From assembly GCA_036971615.1 (NCBI GenBank), contig JAYKKR010000017.1, forward strand, positions 434,001 to 498,000: a stretch of DNA of 64,000 bases, read 5' to 3'. Below the pieces are notes generated by a model. It was given only the letters and a program-made list of their open reading frames with translations, was not told where the DNA came from and ran no database searches. The translations under genes were made by a program, and so were the position numbers. Below, in pieces: positions 10,864 to 24,200 of this stretch (positions are counted from its first letter, which is position 1; every line of letters begins with the position of its first letter). Source of the DNA: Amyloporia xantha (Eukaryota > Basidiomycota > Agaricomycetes > Polyporales > Adustoporiaceae).

Positions 10864-13087
10864 TTAAATCACAATGGTCCAGTGCAGCTCGACCACGATG
10901 GCTCTACGATCAATAGATATGTGACGGACCCCCTCTCGCGACAATCTCAATTCACGCGCAGACCTAAGTCCTATAACCTCGAATACTACCGGGATGACAC
11001 CACACGCAAGCATGCCGATGCCGCAATATACGATGACTTTCGTGAGGACTAGCAGAAACAAGGTTAAGACAGAGACGCGGGACCCCACACGATATCATGA
11101 GGACTCACCATCCGCATCGTAATGCTTCACGACCTCGTTCTGCCCGCCGGTCTCTTCTAGCTCGAAGCCGAGACCAGTCATCTCCTTCTCCGACGGCACA
11201 TTGGTGCCCTTATCTCTTCCCTTCGTGCCCCTGAGCTTGACGTTGCGCTCACCGTATATGCCGCCATATTTCATCCCAGGCACGCTCAGGCTGTTGCCGC
11301 TCGCGCTCCCACCGTCCAATTCCATCTCCATCATACTCGGCAGGTCGATGACGGATGGAATGGGGTGCAGTCCCTTTTCCGACGGAACATTTTTGTAGTC
11401 CGTCGCGGGCGTGTAGAACCGACGGTGGGGCAGCGTGAATGCTAGCGACAGGAGACGGAAAATCGGAGGCAGGACGAAATGCATCACTATCTTGGCGAAG
11501 ATACGCCACATGAAGATGATGAGGATACCTGGGTCGGTGTGTCAGTGCAAGTTTCGAACATTGCCTAATATTAGCTTACCCAAAACCATCTTGACCGTGG
11601 CCACTGACCACCATGTCATAACATCCATCCAGCCGCCCCATGGATGGCCTGGCATGACACCCACGAAGTAACTGTCGTCGTACCCGTTGTGAAGCATGTA
11701 CCACCGTGAGAGAATCTCGCCCATCACAACAGAGATAAACGCAATGGCATCCTCGAAGCACGGACAATCATCAACGGGCTGCGGGTGTCGATGCACCATT
11801 AAGAGACATAACGGTATCGTTATCGCCGGCACTAAGGAAGACATTGAGCGTTAAAGCAGCAAAACAAGGTGAGTAGCAACTCACCGATCCAGCCGGAATC
11901 TCTGATCCATGCATGCAACAAGTCGTTGCACACCAGATCGATAGCCCAGACACCAGCCCCCAGTAGCACACCGACAATGCAGTCAGTGAAGGAATGCATG
12001 CCCGTGTACAACCTCCCGTAGACAATGGAGATTATGTAGAAAAGTAGCACCCCGGATAATATGTGATATGTCGTAGTCGAAATCATCATGTCCTCCGCAC
12101 CTGCGGTCGACACCTCGTCCAGAACAGCCCGAGTGACATTCTGCCCAAATTTGTATGGAGCTGGGGACGACGTAGGGGTCGTGCAACCTTTCCAGAGAAG
12201 GGAGTAGAAGAAAAGTGCGATAGATACACTGTTTGTGCAGTGCGTTGACGGGAAGCCATACTCGAGGTGGTGGTTGCCAATAGCTGAGCAACACGTATAA
12301 GTATGGTTCCCGTTGAGGGATAGCAATACGTGACGCACTCAGCCGGGTTACCGGGGGAGCGAACGGTCTAGGTGAACACACGAAATCCTTCAGAAAGGAG
12401 GCAACGTAGACACCAAAGGCTAGAACCATGAGAAGTCTTCAGCATCCGAGCCGATGTTGAAACGTTCAATCGCGATGAAAAATGTTCACATTAACGCAGT
12501 CAGCAATGTACGCACAAAAGACAGGGAGACAACATACCCGCGAGCGATGTCACCATAACCGAAGAAAACGAAGGCGGGCAGGGTAATCATGAAAAATGTA
12601 TGCGTGCCGAGCGAGGACGTATATACGAAATAGCCATCGAGGAACGGTCGGCGCACGCGTTCCTACGAAGCGATCCATGATGAGAGTCGGGGCCGTATAA
12701 ATCAACAACATTACTTACCTGCATGCTCGCCAACACTTTCGACTCCCATTCTACGTTCGCACGTATTCTCCGGCGCAACGCCGCTCTCCACCCGCTCATC
12801 ATTCTGTCGTATACTTCATCTGGCAGCACTCCAATCGCTGTAGAGTCGAAGTCGTCGCCTCCCCGACGCTCATCGCCCTCAGAGTTGTATACACCACCTG
12901 CTTTCTCATCCCAAGCACGAAAGTTCACATCAGGAGGCTCGGGTGTCGACGCGCGTGAATCGGAGTAAGCTGACCAGTCAGAGCTGGCGTGCGAGGTCTC
13001 TTGAAGGTGGCTTCTGTGGAGGCTCACTGGGAGTTGTCCAGCGGGAATCCCACCCGAGATGGGCTGTTCGTTTGTCGTGATGGTCAT
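10864..13087 (-). CDS. LCB3: Sphingosine-1-phosphate phosphatase (PAP2 superfamily)
   Basis: Probable endoplasmic-reticulum phosphatase that dephosphorylates long-chain base phosphates, countering sphingoid base kinase. Seven exons on the minus strand: 13087-12719, 12662-12538, 12436-12339, 12283-11885, 11831-11580, 11528-11109 and 11048-10864, giving 615 residues. All three PAP2 catalytic motifs are present: KDFVCSPRP (181-189), PSTH (209-212) and GRLYTGMH with Arg288 and His294. Several hydrophobic membrane segments surround them, including FFMITLPAFVFFGYG and ILSGVLLFYIISIVYG. The cytosolic N-terminus of about 120 residues is acidic and Ser-rich. The last exon encodes a terminal membrane segment (VIVYCGIGMLACGVIP). 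The stretch between PSTH and the third motif is about 25 residues longer than I expect for the family. Substrate is inferred from overall similarity to LCB3/YSR3-type enzymes. Confidence 0.87.
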
Positions 13088-15743
13088 GTCGTTTTAGTGA
13101 GGAATGGGTGGGGTTGGGTGAACCGTCAACGTCTCGCTAGAAGTGGATGCCGACTCTCAGAGCCGGGGTGGATAGTAACACAGGTGAGCGGCTCAGCGAG
13201 AACGTAGTATTTAGTCGGGTCCTCTTCTATAAGTGGGCTGTGTCGATAGTCGGGCTGTGGTGATCGCCAGGATGATGGCAGTCAGGTCATAAGCGATGGA
13301 ACACAGCGGAAATCAGCCGTGGCGGTGAGAATAGAGAAGGTCTCATGTCGCGCAGAAACCCGGAACAACTGCTTACGGCGGCCCGTCATCCCAATGCACC
13401 ACTCAAACTGTCAAAAGTTCGCAATTCAAACCCATATGTTGACAAGCGCAACAAATTGTCGACGTTAACGAACATCTCACAGGGACGATCACACTCCAAT
13501 TAGTGGTTGTAATACTATAAAATTAGGCCCAAACGAGCTAGTATACAGTGGCATAGTACAAAGAACTGCATCATAGAAGCTCAGAGCTTGTCGGTTACAC
13601 TACCCTTCTAGAGGACTGGGATGTACACAGCCAATGACTTGATACTGGACCAGGGGAAATCCTGAATGATGAAGATGAGCATTATGAAGATGGATAAAGA
13701 CGGGTAACGAATGATCAAAACTAAGAGCCTCAGTGAACATAAAGTATCCTTCATAAAATATCCTTCAAGAGGATATATCGGACATATGCTTGTATAATGA
13801 ATGATAATCACGGGCAAAGTGGGGATACGGAATGGCGATAGTTCATAACACAACCATTAACTCACCTCATCTTCAGACATATGACACCGCTAATTCTTCT
13901 CTGGCGACGACCAACAGTATATCTGTTTACTCAGAGACAGTAGTCCCTAGTCGTCGAAAAAAGATTAGCACCCAAGGGAAAGCATATCCTACCAATGGTC
14001 GCATGTTGGCGCCCTGGTCACTCGCTGACGCAGTCACCACGAAGACGACCCTTAAATAGACGTCTGAGGGAGAAAACAGATTGTAAGTATTCTGTATTGA
14101 CTCCAGAGTAACAGTCGAAGTGTGAATTAAGACAGCTCAGTTGGTGATGCATGTTGAGAGTAAGGCTCAGGAATCGCCACTCGTATGTTATGGATAACAA
14201 TCTTCATAGCAAGAAAATATCCAAGAAATGAATGAACTCACCTATCATATCCTTCCTTGCGCGAAGCCATTACAGCAGGGACGTCTCAAGAAAAATAATC
14301 GTTCGCGTCAGTCGCGTCAAGCAGAAGTGAAGAAGAAAAGGCTGCCTTTTATTGAGGCGCCGCCACATTTCAGCGTGGGAAATTGAGGCGGAGATTGACA
14401 GCTGTACAGTTGCTCGCGTATAAATTGCGCCTCTCTTGCCTGCATGTACGTGTCCGTCCCCCTCTCCTCGACGAGGAATAACATTGTCGTCTTGCTGAAA
14501 CAGTGAGTACCTTTTCTTTCTTGACTGCAGATGCCGTTCCATGCAGCTTTTGCTATGATGAATCATCTTATTCAGTTCTGCTTCCGTAAAGAGAGAGCAA
14601 TCTCCTTGTGGACAACCTTTATACCAAAAACTCAATTCTGATCTTCCTTTCCCCCGTAATAATGTTACAGTTGCTGACTTTTTTGCCGCTCTAGATATCA
14701 CCTATCGTTGGAAACTAAGATTGCAGACTCGATAGGTGAGTCCAGTCGACCGCTTTCGTCTCATCACCAAGACGAAAATAAGTTCATCCATTCGTTGAAT
14801 GTCCTCTCGCGCATCCCAGTTTGTCCCCTTTTACCGCTTCTGTGTGTAGGAGGTGTATCTCTGTACATCGTCTTGGTGTACTTGGGTCGGATGGGCCGGG
14901 GTTCATGCATGAGAGGAAATATGAAAACACTGGCTTCTCTGATTTTATTTCCTGTGATGCGGTTGGATCGTGCGCTAATATTCCCGTCATTCCAGGTAGG
15001 TTGATGTCAATCGTTATAGCTGTATATTCAACCGTTGTACTCTTATGTGTTGTATTTGTCTGGAGTATTCAATCAATTTACATGCTACTCGCTTTGACCG
15101 GCATCGAACACGAATTAGAACAAGCATTGACGGATACATGGTTTTTGTATTCAAATTTGAATAACTTGTTGAAGTGACTTGTCGCCGGGGTTGCGGTGTC
15201 CCTCATTATCGAGTCGCACGTACTTATTACAATGGAAAGATGCGAAGTTTAAGTTCTGCATCATATCATGACAGCGCGTCGCGATGTGATTCATATAAAC
15301 TTGCAAGCAAACAATTCGAATCGCAAAATCATCAGTTGAAGAAACATTCATGACAATTCGTAATTATAGAATACAAAAAGGACTAGAAACGCGAAAAAGC
15401 ACGTCTCGACGTGAACCAAAACAAAGTAGGATACATCTTGAAATGTCACCGGCAAGCCAGCTGGTTTGTAACTGCGTAAAAAGGACTGTGATGTAGGGCA
15501 ATACCCCGTATAGCGCTGCGAGTATGAGGAACGAATTTACAAAGAACAGCGAGGGAGAAAGCGAAGGGGTGAAGAATGCTACAACGATAAATACAGACTG
15601 TCATTAGGCATGTGTGCCGGTGTAAGGTTCTTCAGCGATTGTCGGGGTGTTATCGATACAGTGGGGTTATATTCCAGAGAAAATGATAGAAGGAAAAAGA
15701 TGTCGACGAAGGAATGCAGGTGTGTCATGGCGAGACGGAGCCT
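13088..15743. other. Gene-poor region of 2.6 kb
   Basis: No recognisable gene. Several short frames on the plus strand near 14708-15177 encode hydrophobic peptides, but they overlap in different frames, have no clean exon structure and resemble nothing I know. The left part is the promoter region of the phosphatase gene. Confidence 0.4.
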
Positions 15744-17667
15744 TTAAGCTCGGATGAACATCTCGACGGGGATAGGCTTCCTCCTCAGGCCTGAGCTCGC
15801 AGTGCTGTCACCGCTGTCGCTCCGGGTGTCACTCATCCGGGAGCTTGTGCTATCCCGCCTCTCCAGACGCTCCAACTCGAACGATCGTTTGAGCGCAGGG
15901 CTGATGGGGGATCTCGGGGGCGACGCCCGCTTCGTAGGAGTAGACGGCGTGGGCATGCCCTTGCCTTTGCCCTTCTTCGACGGCGAGAGAGGTTGAAGCG
16001 CGCGATCCACGACGCGGATCCCGACTCCCTCTCCAGCTGTGAGCCGAGCGTCGACGAGGACCACCGCGAGCGCAGGGTACGCTCCGGGATCCCCTGGGCG
16101 TCCGCGTGCCCTTGTGAGCCGCCGTCGACAAGCGTGACGTCCATGTCAAATGAGAACGCGGACGCAGGAGAGACTGGCAGCGAGTCAATGCTCATGCTTG
16201 CCTGCGAGTACACACTGGCGCTCAGCGGGGACGACGGCCATGCCTGGGTGGCATCGCTCTCGGTCTCGACCTCAGGCGTGATCACGACCTCCAGCTCGGC
16301 AGTGGCGCCGGGCGTGTAAGGGGCCTCGTCGGAGAGATCGCTGATGTCCGCAGGGACCGACATGCGTGGAGGCGGGCGTGCACAAGAGGGTAAGGAGACA
16401 ACGAACGCACTGCTCGGGGTAGGGGGAACAGAGCATGCCGGAGTAAGTCGGTCATTTGTAGGGCTCAGACCCATGCCTACGAAGCCACTGCTAAGAGCGG
16501 CGCTGGCCAGCTGCGCAAGGAGCTCCTCGGTTTCGCGTTCCATGGTCGCCGTCGAACAGCGGGTAACTTTGATCGGAGGTGGCGGAGGGGGACGGTCTGG
16601 AATGAGGAAGGACTTGCGCCGTGGAGGGAATCCCGGATCGAGGTGAGTGCTGGGGCGCCCATTGGCTGCTGGGCCCTGCGTAGACGACCGGGGAACAATA
16701 GGGAGAGGTTTGCTGAGTCTGCTCCTCCCTGCGCGGCAAGGAGGAAGCATGATCGAGTCCGGCCTGGCCCGTGCGTCCATCCCACTCGAAGGTGATGCTG
16801 CAGACTGAGGAAAAGAGGGTGGGAGGGGTGACGTGAGCGTCACTACGTCGCTGATGTCCTGAGCGAACCATTCGGCATCCGAATCGACATCCGAGTCGCC
16901 ACCCTGACAAGCCTCCGCACTAGCGGACTCCGCGAGATCAGGCATTGACTTCATGAACATGATGGAGGCGCGATGCGATTTGCATGTCGGTGCACGGAGC
17001 AGGTGGGGGAGCGACTCATCGTCAGATGTCGGCGGTGAGACATGCACTTTCTTCGAACCTGAGCTAGAGCTGCTAGCGGTCGTGCTCGACGTCACGCTGC
17101 TCGAAACTGACGGTGTCGGTGACTTGCCTCGGCGACGAACGGGGGTGCTGGATTGTTCGGCAGGTGGAGATGGAAAATCTAACTCGATACCCAGGCCAGA
17201 GAACCTGAGGTTAATGTCGTCCAGAGGCGAATCGCATGAGGCTTCGACCTTGTAGAGTGGTGGAGCGGGTGCAGGACGTGGCGGGGCACTGGACATGGGG
17301 AAGAAGTCTTCAAATGTGAGGTTTTCTGCGCCGGTGAGGACAACACGACGCGAATCTCGCTTGCGCTCTGCCAGATCCTTGCTACAGAGGCGCGTACCAA
17401 GAGTAATAGTCTGACTGCCACGATAGGGACCTGTGAAATCCGACGAGGTCGTGGAAGAGCACGAATGACGACCCTCGTCCTCCTCAGAGAGGTCGGGGAG
17501 AATGTCGAGCGGTTTCGCTTTCATGGGGCCTGAGGTGATATCTGGCTTATTAGTTTGACGAGAACGGCGTTTCAAGCCAGGCAAAAGCCTGTTGCTAGTA
17601 AATACTGCAATGCATGTGTTAGGATCGCAGTTCCAACCATGGACGTATAACACTTACGAGAGTTCAT
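15744..17667 (-). CDS. Ser/Pro-rich protein of unknown function (frame shift near 15985)
   Basis: Not a family I recognise. The start ATG at 17667 lies in a 10-nt first exon (17667-17658), followed by a 53-nt intron and then one long exon from 17604. The protein is Ser/Thr/Pro-rich and probably disordered. It contains an acidic patch (ILPDLSEEDEG), an aromatic-acidic segment (LTFEDFFP), a six-proline run before IKVTRCSTATMERE, and many Ser-Pro sites suited to proline-directed kinases. The long frame continues to 15833 but changes character after ARFNLS. A switch of frame there leads to SPSKKGKGKG and a C-terminus ending in PIPVEMFIRA at 15744. The switch coincides with a GA/CT dinucleotide run (15985-15991). 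Removing one CT unit joins the two parts, so either there is a 2-nt slip or the protein really ends at 15833. Confidence 0.6.
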
Positions 17668-18732
17668 CGTAAGCGTCGTGAAAGTCTAAGAGGTATAGAG
17701 AGAATTGCTGTACGTGGTAGAAGATCAGCTATGCGATTATGTCGCGGTGAGCTATGAGTAAGGGGGAATATCTGGCCAGCAGAAGCTTTAGTATGCCCTC
17801 GAAGCATGGCAGGCTTTTGTTGCTCGCCGCCATTGTTTTCGGTGCACTGCACCGGCGTCACACTAACAAAAGCAGCTGCCTTTTTGGGAACAAAAGAATC
17901 CGTTGGCAAAGTGTCCCAAAATGGGAAATCAGTACCCGTTTCGGCATTTCCCGTAACGCTGCACGACCTGTCACATTCAATGCTGCGTCACGCACGCCAT
18001 TATGCTGTCACGCTCATCTCATTGTGGTGAACTGTCACGGTCACGTCTTATATGTTCGTTAGCCCTTGACTGCGCGACCGCAACACAACATGTTACATAC
18101 TGCCCGTATTCCGAGACTGTAGCGAGACAATTGACTGTGCTCTTGCCTCTACGCTAGAAGCTCTGATGATACAACGTTCGCGGGAAACTCAGCAAGCTGG
18201 TAAAGATCGGTTTTTGTGCCCAGACTATACATGAGGCTGCCATGAGGTCTCAGCGAGAATACCTATGACAAGACCAAGCATGTGCATATCGGTGCGATTA
18301 GATTCTCAGAGCCATGGGCCTAGACGGATAGTACTGGACAGCATGCGTCATCTTGCGATAGATCATTTCGTTGCCATTCGATAGGTTTGCACTGAATCCT
18401 GCTTTTGTGTATTTATGCACCGGTTGCGCAGTTCATAGGTTCGCGTGCGTTCTCATTCATCGAATATTTATATACGTCGGCCCTCAGGTTGCTCTTTTAC
18501 ACCAGCGGACCAAGTCAGCACTTTGATGGACGACGCACATTCACGCACCCTGAGGAAATGATTTACACGATCATGGATAAACATATTCCGGGGAACACAT
18601 ATCTAGTAGGACGTGTCGACTAGTCTGGGTGTTAACCAATTCAAACCATGTATAACAAGTGGGAGCTCTAAGTGGTATCACACACTACTGCCGGTACTGG
18701 CATTATCTTGTCAGACATTCGCGCCAAATAGT
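17668..18732. other. Intergenic region, no gene seen
   Basis: Upstream of the Ser/Pro-rich gene and downstream of the third PPxY gene. The short plus-strand frames here lack exon structure or similarity. No site can be supported. Confidence 0.4.
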
Positions 18733-20362
18733 CTACAAGACAAAGGGCTTGAAGGACACTACCAGTCGCCACTTCTCGCCGGTCGCACCCCCCATCCCAT
18801 GCTTCTGTTGTTTCCTCTGCTCTTTACGCTCTTTCTTTGCCGCCTTCCTCTCCCGCTTCCTCTCCTTACGCTCATCTCTTTTCGCCTTCCAGGTGTTCCG
18901 GCCGTCCTCATTGTCGGAATCACTGCTAGAATCGTTGGCGTCTCCATGTGACAACATCTTCACGCCACTATGCCCAGACAGGTGGCCGCCCATGTCTGGC
19001 GGGGGTATATCAGGTCCGTTGTAGCTTGACCTCCCCCGGGCGAGGACGACATGCACGCGGCGTGGATGAAAGAAACGCTGTACCACTGTTCAGAGAATCT
19101 CTTCGAGAGGACGACATAAAACTTACATGGTTCCAATGGTCAATTAGGTCCCCAACAGGACCGCTGTTCCGACTCTTCATGCGCGACTCGAGTTCTTTTG
19201 ATACCAAGACTCCTGTACGCGGATACAGTTGCATCAGCTCTTATGTTTCTTCCCACTCCGACTGAAGCATACCTATAGCCATAGGCGCCACATTTGCCAT
19301 GGCGTTATTGGCAGGCGATAGCGAGCCAGCAATTTGTACGTCACGCAGGAACCGCACCCAGTCCTGTTCATTTACATCATGCGTAGCAAACGGATGCGGT
19401 GTCCGAGCCGAGGAAGGAGCCACCGGGTGAAAAGCTTTGCTGATGTCTGCACTAACCCCCATCAGCGAAATAGGTTCGAAAGACGAGTACGGCAGATTGG
19501 GAGGGGTTGCCCGCTGGAAAGCCGGTGGTGGGGGTTCAAGCAGCGAAGATATATCCCTGTCGGGAGACGACGGCTTTGCTTTCCTAATAATAGTGGAAGT
19601 CGCGTTTTGCAGACCCAAAACATGATCCAGTATGGACGATGCCCCTGTGGAACGTGACAAGAGGTTATACGGCGAATCAATGCCTAGCGTAGGACGTGAA
19701 GACCGATGCCGAACAACGAGTGGGTTGATGGTACTGGTTGCATTGATTGCAGGAGAATCTAGCCACGAGTCTCCCTGCGAAGAGAGCAAAGAACCCTGGG
19801 TAGAAAGAGCGTAATTGGACGGAACGATGTCCTCTTTAGGGCGATGAGCACCAGAAGGTGCAGACTGAAGGTTTTGTGAAGGACGTCCGAGTGCGTTCGA
19901 GGAGGCTCCCATCGGGGAATCCAAAGTGTGTTGATTGACGTCGATATGATCTAGGAAAGTTCGCGAAAAAGCGTCCCTCTGTAATTCAGAAAAGTTTGCA
20001 CAAAATTGGGTTTGAATCCCTTGGACAAGGGCCGAAACACTCACGGCAGTTACTTCTTGAGATCCATGCGAGGTATCTTCAGCGTTCGACGAGAATCCTT
20101 GAATTACGGTCTGACTCATGAGTGACTGCGCGGTGATACTGGGATTGAGGATCGAAGGGTGGATATTCGACGGCAGGGTGTGGTCTATGTCATTATATGC
20201 CGGCGGAGGTGGATCTGCGGGAGTGACTTCCTCATTTCCGAAAGCTGCGCTATACGAAGCCTCCGGCTGTTGTGAAGAATCGTAGCTGTCGTGCCCGCTG
20301 TTATTTTGAACAAAATATCCCGCCTTTTCGGGAGGATAGACAATGCCTCGCTTGGTCATCAT
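18733..20362 (-). CDS. PPxY-motif protein, paralogue 3
   Basis: Third and longest paralogue, 506 residues from exons 20362-19273, 19212-19127 and 19077-18733. PPPPAY lies at residues 51-56 after an N-terminus rich in Tyr, Ser and Asn. A Ser/Thr/Asn-rich linker of about 220 residues follows. The conserved domain reads SSLLEPPPPAFQRA, PHPFATHDVNEQDW, VLVSKELESRMK and RFFHPRRVHVVLARG. An acidic patch (SSSDSDNEDG), a Lys/Arg/Glu-rich helix and a KWRLVVSFKPF ending complete it. Its middle exon is 86 nt, the same length and phase as in paralogue 1, and both flanking introns are shared, so these two are the structurally closest pair. This intact copy supports the frame correction proposed for paralogue 1. 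Function unknown. Confidence 0.8.
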
Positions 20363-21245
20363 GAGAGATGCGCACTAGTACAGCGGGTCTCTTGGGGAAT
20401 GAATATATGACGTTGGATCAGACGAACCATCTTTATAACGTTGGCTCATGTGCATGAGAACTGAGGCGCTACCTTGTACTGCGGATCAGAGCATTTCGTG
20501 CCTGCGCTCAGTACTAGCACCGCTAGCACTGGCCGGAGTAGGTACATTGAAGTTCTACCCGTTGACACCGCGCGTGACCGTATTTCAGCGCCTGTCTTTC
20601 TAGGTGATGGTCAAGCTAGGAACGCATCATACTATCAACGAGACGCACCTGTGCATAAAGAAGCATCTGTATCAGCCGGTACAAGACGGCATATATCATG
20701 CACACCTTCGATTAATATCCATTGTACTTATCCACCATATCATCAGCTCTGCGCATGGTCACCATGGGACTACATCAATGAGAAGAGAAGGCGAACATAC
20801 CCAGGGCCAGGACAGCCACTCGGAGAATGATGGCCTCGGAGACCCAGAAGCCTGATTCACCTCCAAAGACTTGAAGATATGTACGAGTGTTTGACAGGCT
20901 AGTAACAGCAGTGGCGACACCACTAGGTGGCATCATATGAAGATCATCATGCCAAAGAATGACGCCAATAATACAATCCTGCAGCGATTGTAAACATAGT
21001 CCGGACTGGGCAGTTCCGAAATAATCCACATATAATATTTGACTCGCGGGCACTGTCTGAAGGAAACATTTCCTTCTAGCTTTCTATAGGCTGCGCCGGC
21101 AGTGTATCGCAACGTCTGAAACTGGCATAGGATTTCAACCAGTCTTGCTTATATTGCACGGACCTTTCAACTCAGCCGTACAAAGTCCTTTTCACAGCAG
21201 AACGTTGCAAAAAAAGTATTCACAATGCTTACAAACAGTAACCTC
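20363..21245. other. Intergenic region with one weak open frame
   Basis: Between the third PPxY gene and the 3' end of the WW gene. A minus-strand frame near 20775-21053 encodes a hydrophobic stretch (SEAIILRVAVLALGMF) that could be a membrane-protein remnant, but I cannot assign it or find flanking exons. Confidence 0.35.
20431..20437 (-). promoter_or_regulatory. Possible TATA element of the third PPxY gene
   Basis: TATAAAG on the minus strand sits about 70 nt upstream of the ATG at 20362. Support is motif and position only. Confidence 0.35.
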
Positions 21246-24200
21246 TCAAGGCATCATTCCTCCCCTCCTCCCTCGTTTGGGGTTACGCTTCTTTCCACCT
21301 CTCATTCCTCGCGATGCAGAGTCTCCCATGCGGCCGCTCCCCTCGTGGTCATCCATCGGCGCATCCGTATGCATAGCGTCCACTTCGTTGACATTTCCTC
21401 TTGAATAAACTTCGACTCTTTCCCGTAACGAAGGCGACGGAGCATCAGGCGCAATGTGAGCAGCATCGTCGAGCGACAATCTGTCGAGGAGAGAGCCGCC
21501 ACGCTTAGCCATGTTTGGTCGAGAGGTTGGGTTCTGAGCATGCATTTCTGCAACGGGGACCTCCTGATGTTCACTTCGAGCACCTGCTTGCGATAGACCA
21601 TCTCTGGGAGTAACGAACACCTCTGAAGGTGCTTGATCCGACATACGCGGCGGGCGACGTATACGCACAGGTTTGGATGTCCTCATGAGCATATCCTGCT
21701 CCGAAGAAGGCGCAGGCACCGAGGCAGGCTGCAGCAATCGCGCGCGGTCTGGGTGAACCCTACCCGCAGGCGAAAGCTCCCTTGAGCCCCCCGATGCGGG
21801 TCTGTCCCAACTTGCCGGCACACCTTCTCGTGGAGGTGCACGTTCCCTTCCGTCTCGGTGATCTATACGAGGTGACGATTCTGCATATCCATCAACCTCA
21901 CGAGGGCGTGCAGGAAGGGATGGCGGTAAGGTTTCCGAAGGCCGGTACTGTTCAGTATACTGGTTATCGTAGTGGGAGCTGAGACGACCTTCCAGGCTCG
22001 GTGGAGGGACACGCGGACGAGACTCCACAGGGCTATTACGATCTCTTCCACGGTCTGGGGCAGGAAGCTCAGGCTGACGCCTCTGGCGAGCAGGTTCCTC
22101 GACTGCACCAGAACGAAAGCCTGTATCATGGGGACCTCTATATGAAGCACCACCGAGCTGTTGAGGGTGCACAACAGATTCAGGTGGATGCCACATGTTG
22201 TTGTCCATTCGGGGAGGATGAGAATCGGAAGGCCTACGAGCTTCTTCTGCCTTGAAAGCCTCTCGCCCGCGATTTTCTCGAGACTGAGACTCTTCTCGTG
22301 TTATCCATATGCGAGGTTCGGATGCGTTTGATACTGAAGACGACGGCTGCTGGGGCTGTTCGGGACCGAAACGAGTCTACAAAACATATTAGCCGTGTAT
22401 CAAGCAGGCAGAAACCTCGACATACCGGACGGGCGGGACGTTGACGCTGATCATGTAGTGAATCTTTTCGCGGACGGGCTGCGGCCGGAGGGGCACCATA
22501 ACCATCTACTTTCGGAGGTGGACGCTCCAACATCTATAATGATACATGCCGTCAACGTTTTGTGTAGTAGGGATCTATGCAAAGACCCTACCGGTCCTTC
22601 ACTTCGGCCAGCGTTTGAAAGAGAGCGTCGGCGGACGCCTATGTCATCATCAGGTGGACGATACGAATCAGAAGCACGTGGAGGGAGAGGGTACGCCGGC
22701 TCCTGATGAATAAGGTCAGCGTGTATGAGATATACATATAACAATACCGCTTACCATTCGTTTGTAGTCAAGCTGCACCTGTTCCCGATGAAATGGGCCC
22801 CGAAGAGACTCTGATTGACTAGTTCCAGTCATGCGGTTGCGATCACTAGGAGAAGGCGGCGGCGGCAAGCCATGCTGAGGCTCTCCTTTCCTATTCCCGA
22901 TGGGTACACTGTTCGTGCCCGATATAGGGATGGGAGCAGGAGGACGGTCGAAAGTGCGCTGAGGATAACGAGGAGAACGGTCTCGAAATTCACGTGGATC
23001 CTGAATGAGCAGTCAAGCCGAGATAAGAGACTGTTTTACGATGAGGATCGAATGGTGGACAACCTGCTGATTTGCTTCGAAAGCCTCATCCACTCTTCTG
23101 CCACGTCTGTCACTAGATCCGGCGTAAGGGACAGTTCTGCCGTCGTCGAATCTGCGTGGCTGAAACTCCGGACTTGTTCGAGCACTTTTCGAAAATGTGG
23201 AGGATAGTTCCTCCAAATCTTGACGCTCTGTCCACCCTTCACGACTCGACTGAGACTGCAGATGGTGGTTGCGTGACCTGATGGACGGCGGTGCCACTGG
23301 ATCTTGGTGCTGCATCGAACGCAGACTCGATTGAGAGGTGCTTGGTGAAACATGAGGTGACGCCCCAGGTGGAGGGTAAGCAGTAGGTGCATTCCCTTTG
23401 GGCGCCATCGCTCTCGGTCCCTTGGGTAGCACGTCTATCTGCATGTCTGCTCCTGCACGGTCAGTGTAAATTCCGGCACTAGGCCTCACAGACCCTTCGT
23501 GGATGCGATGAGAGGATGAACGATGCGTTGTCTGATCTACGTCCATGTCGTCGCGCACCCATTGCATGGGCTGCTCTCGACGGTCACCAGGTATTGTGTC
23601 GTCAAACCGAGTACCAGCCCTATTCGATCCAGGGGCACCTCTGGACGCTGCCGTAGGAACGCGATCGTCAAACAACGCGTCACGCATAGCATGCGGTGGA
23701 GGCTGACGGCGCGGGCCCAAAGGCATGTTACCGACAGGGTCAGTAAATCTCTGAGGCATGCTACCCTCGTGCGGACGTCGAGGAGGAGGATCCGTGAATC
23801 CTCCTCGACCCGGTTCAGTGGTAGGAACAGGCGGTGGTAACAATTCCGAGTCAGTGGGTGTTCGAGTTGCCGCTTCGCGGAAGCGAGCCGCCTGCGGTGG
23901 TAAGGGGAGTCGTTTGCGAGGACCTATAGGGAATAAGGATGTGGCATAGAGCGGTGTCCATAGAGTGGGCGTGAGGGGCTACGGAAGTCGGAAGCTGAGA
24001 AATACGTACGTGACTGTTCATTTTGACTGGCAGGAGACGAGAATAGCTGCGGATCTGGCCTTTTCGGTAGACTAGATGTCGGATACATATCAGCAGATGG
24101 AGGAGGGCGACCAGGAGCGTCACTAAAGCGACTGTCTACTCGTCTTCGCTTCGGCTCCGATTCAAATTCAGGCTCGATAGGGTCAACGACTCGGCCTCTC

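Noticed and set aside
14708..15177. Hydrophobic plus-strand frames that could be a small membrane protein
   Set aside because: The two frames overlap out of phase and cannot be joined with credible splice sites; no family resemblance.
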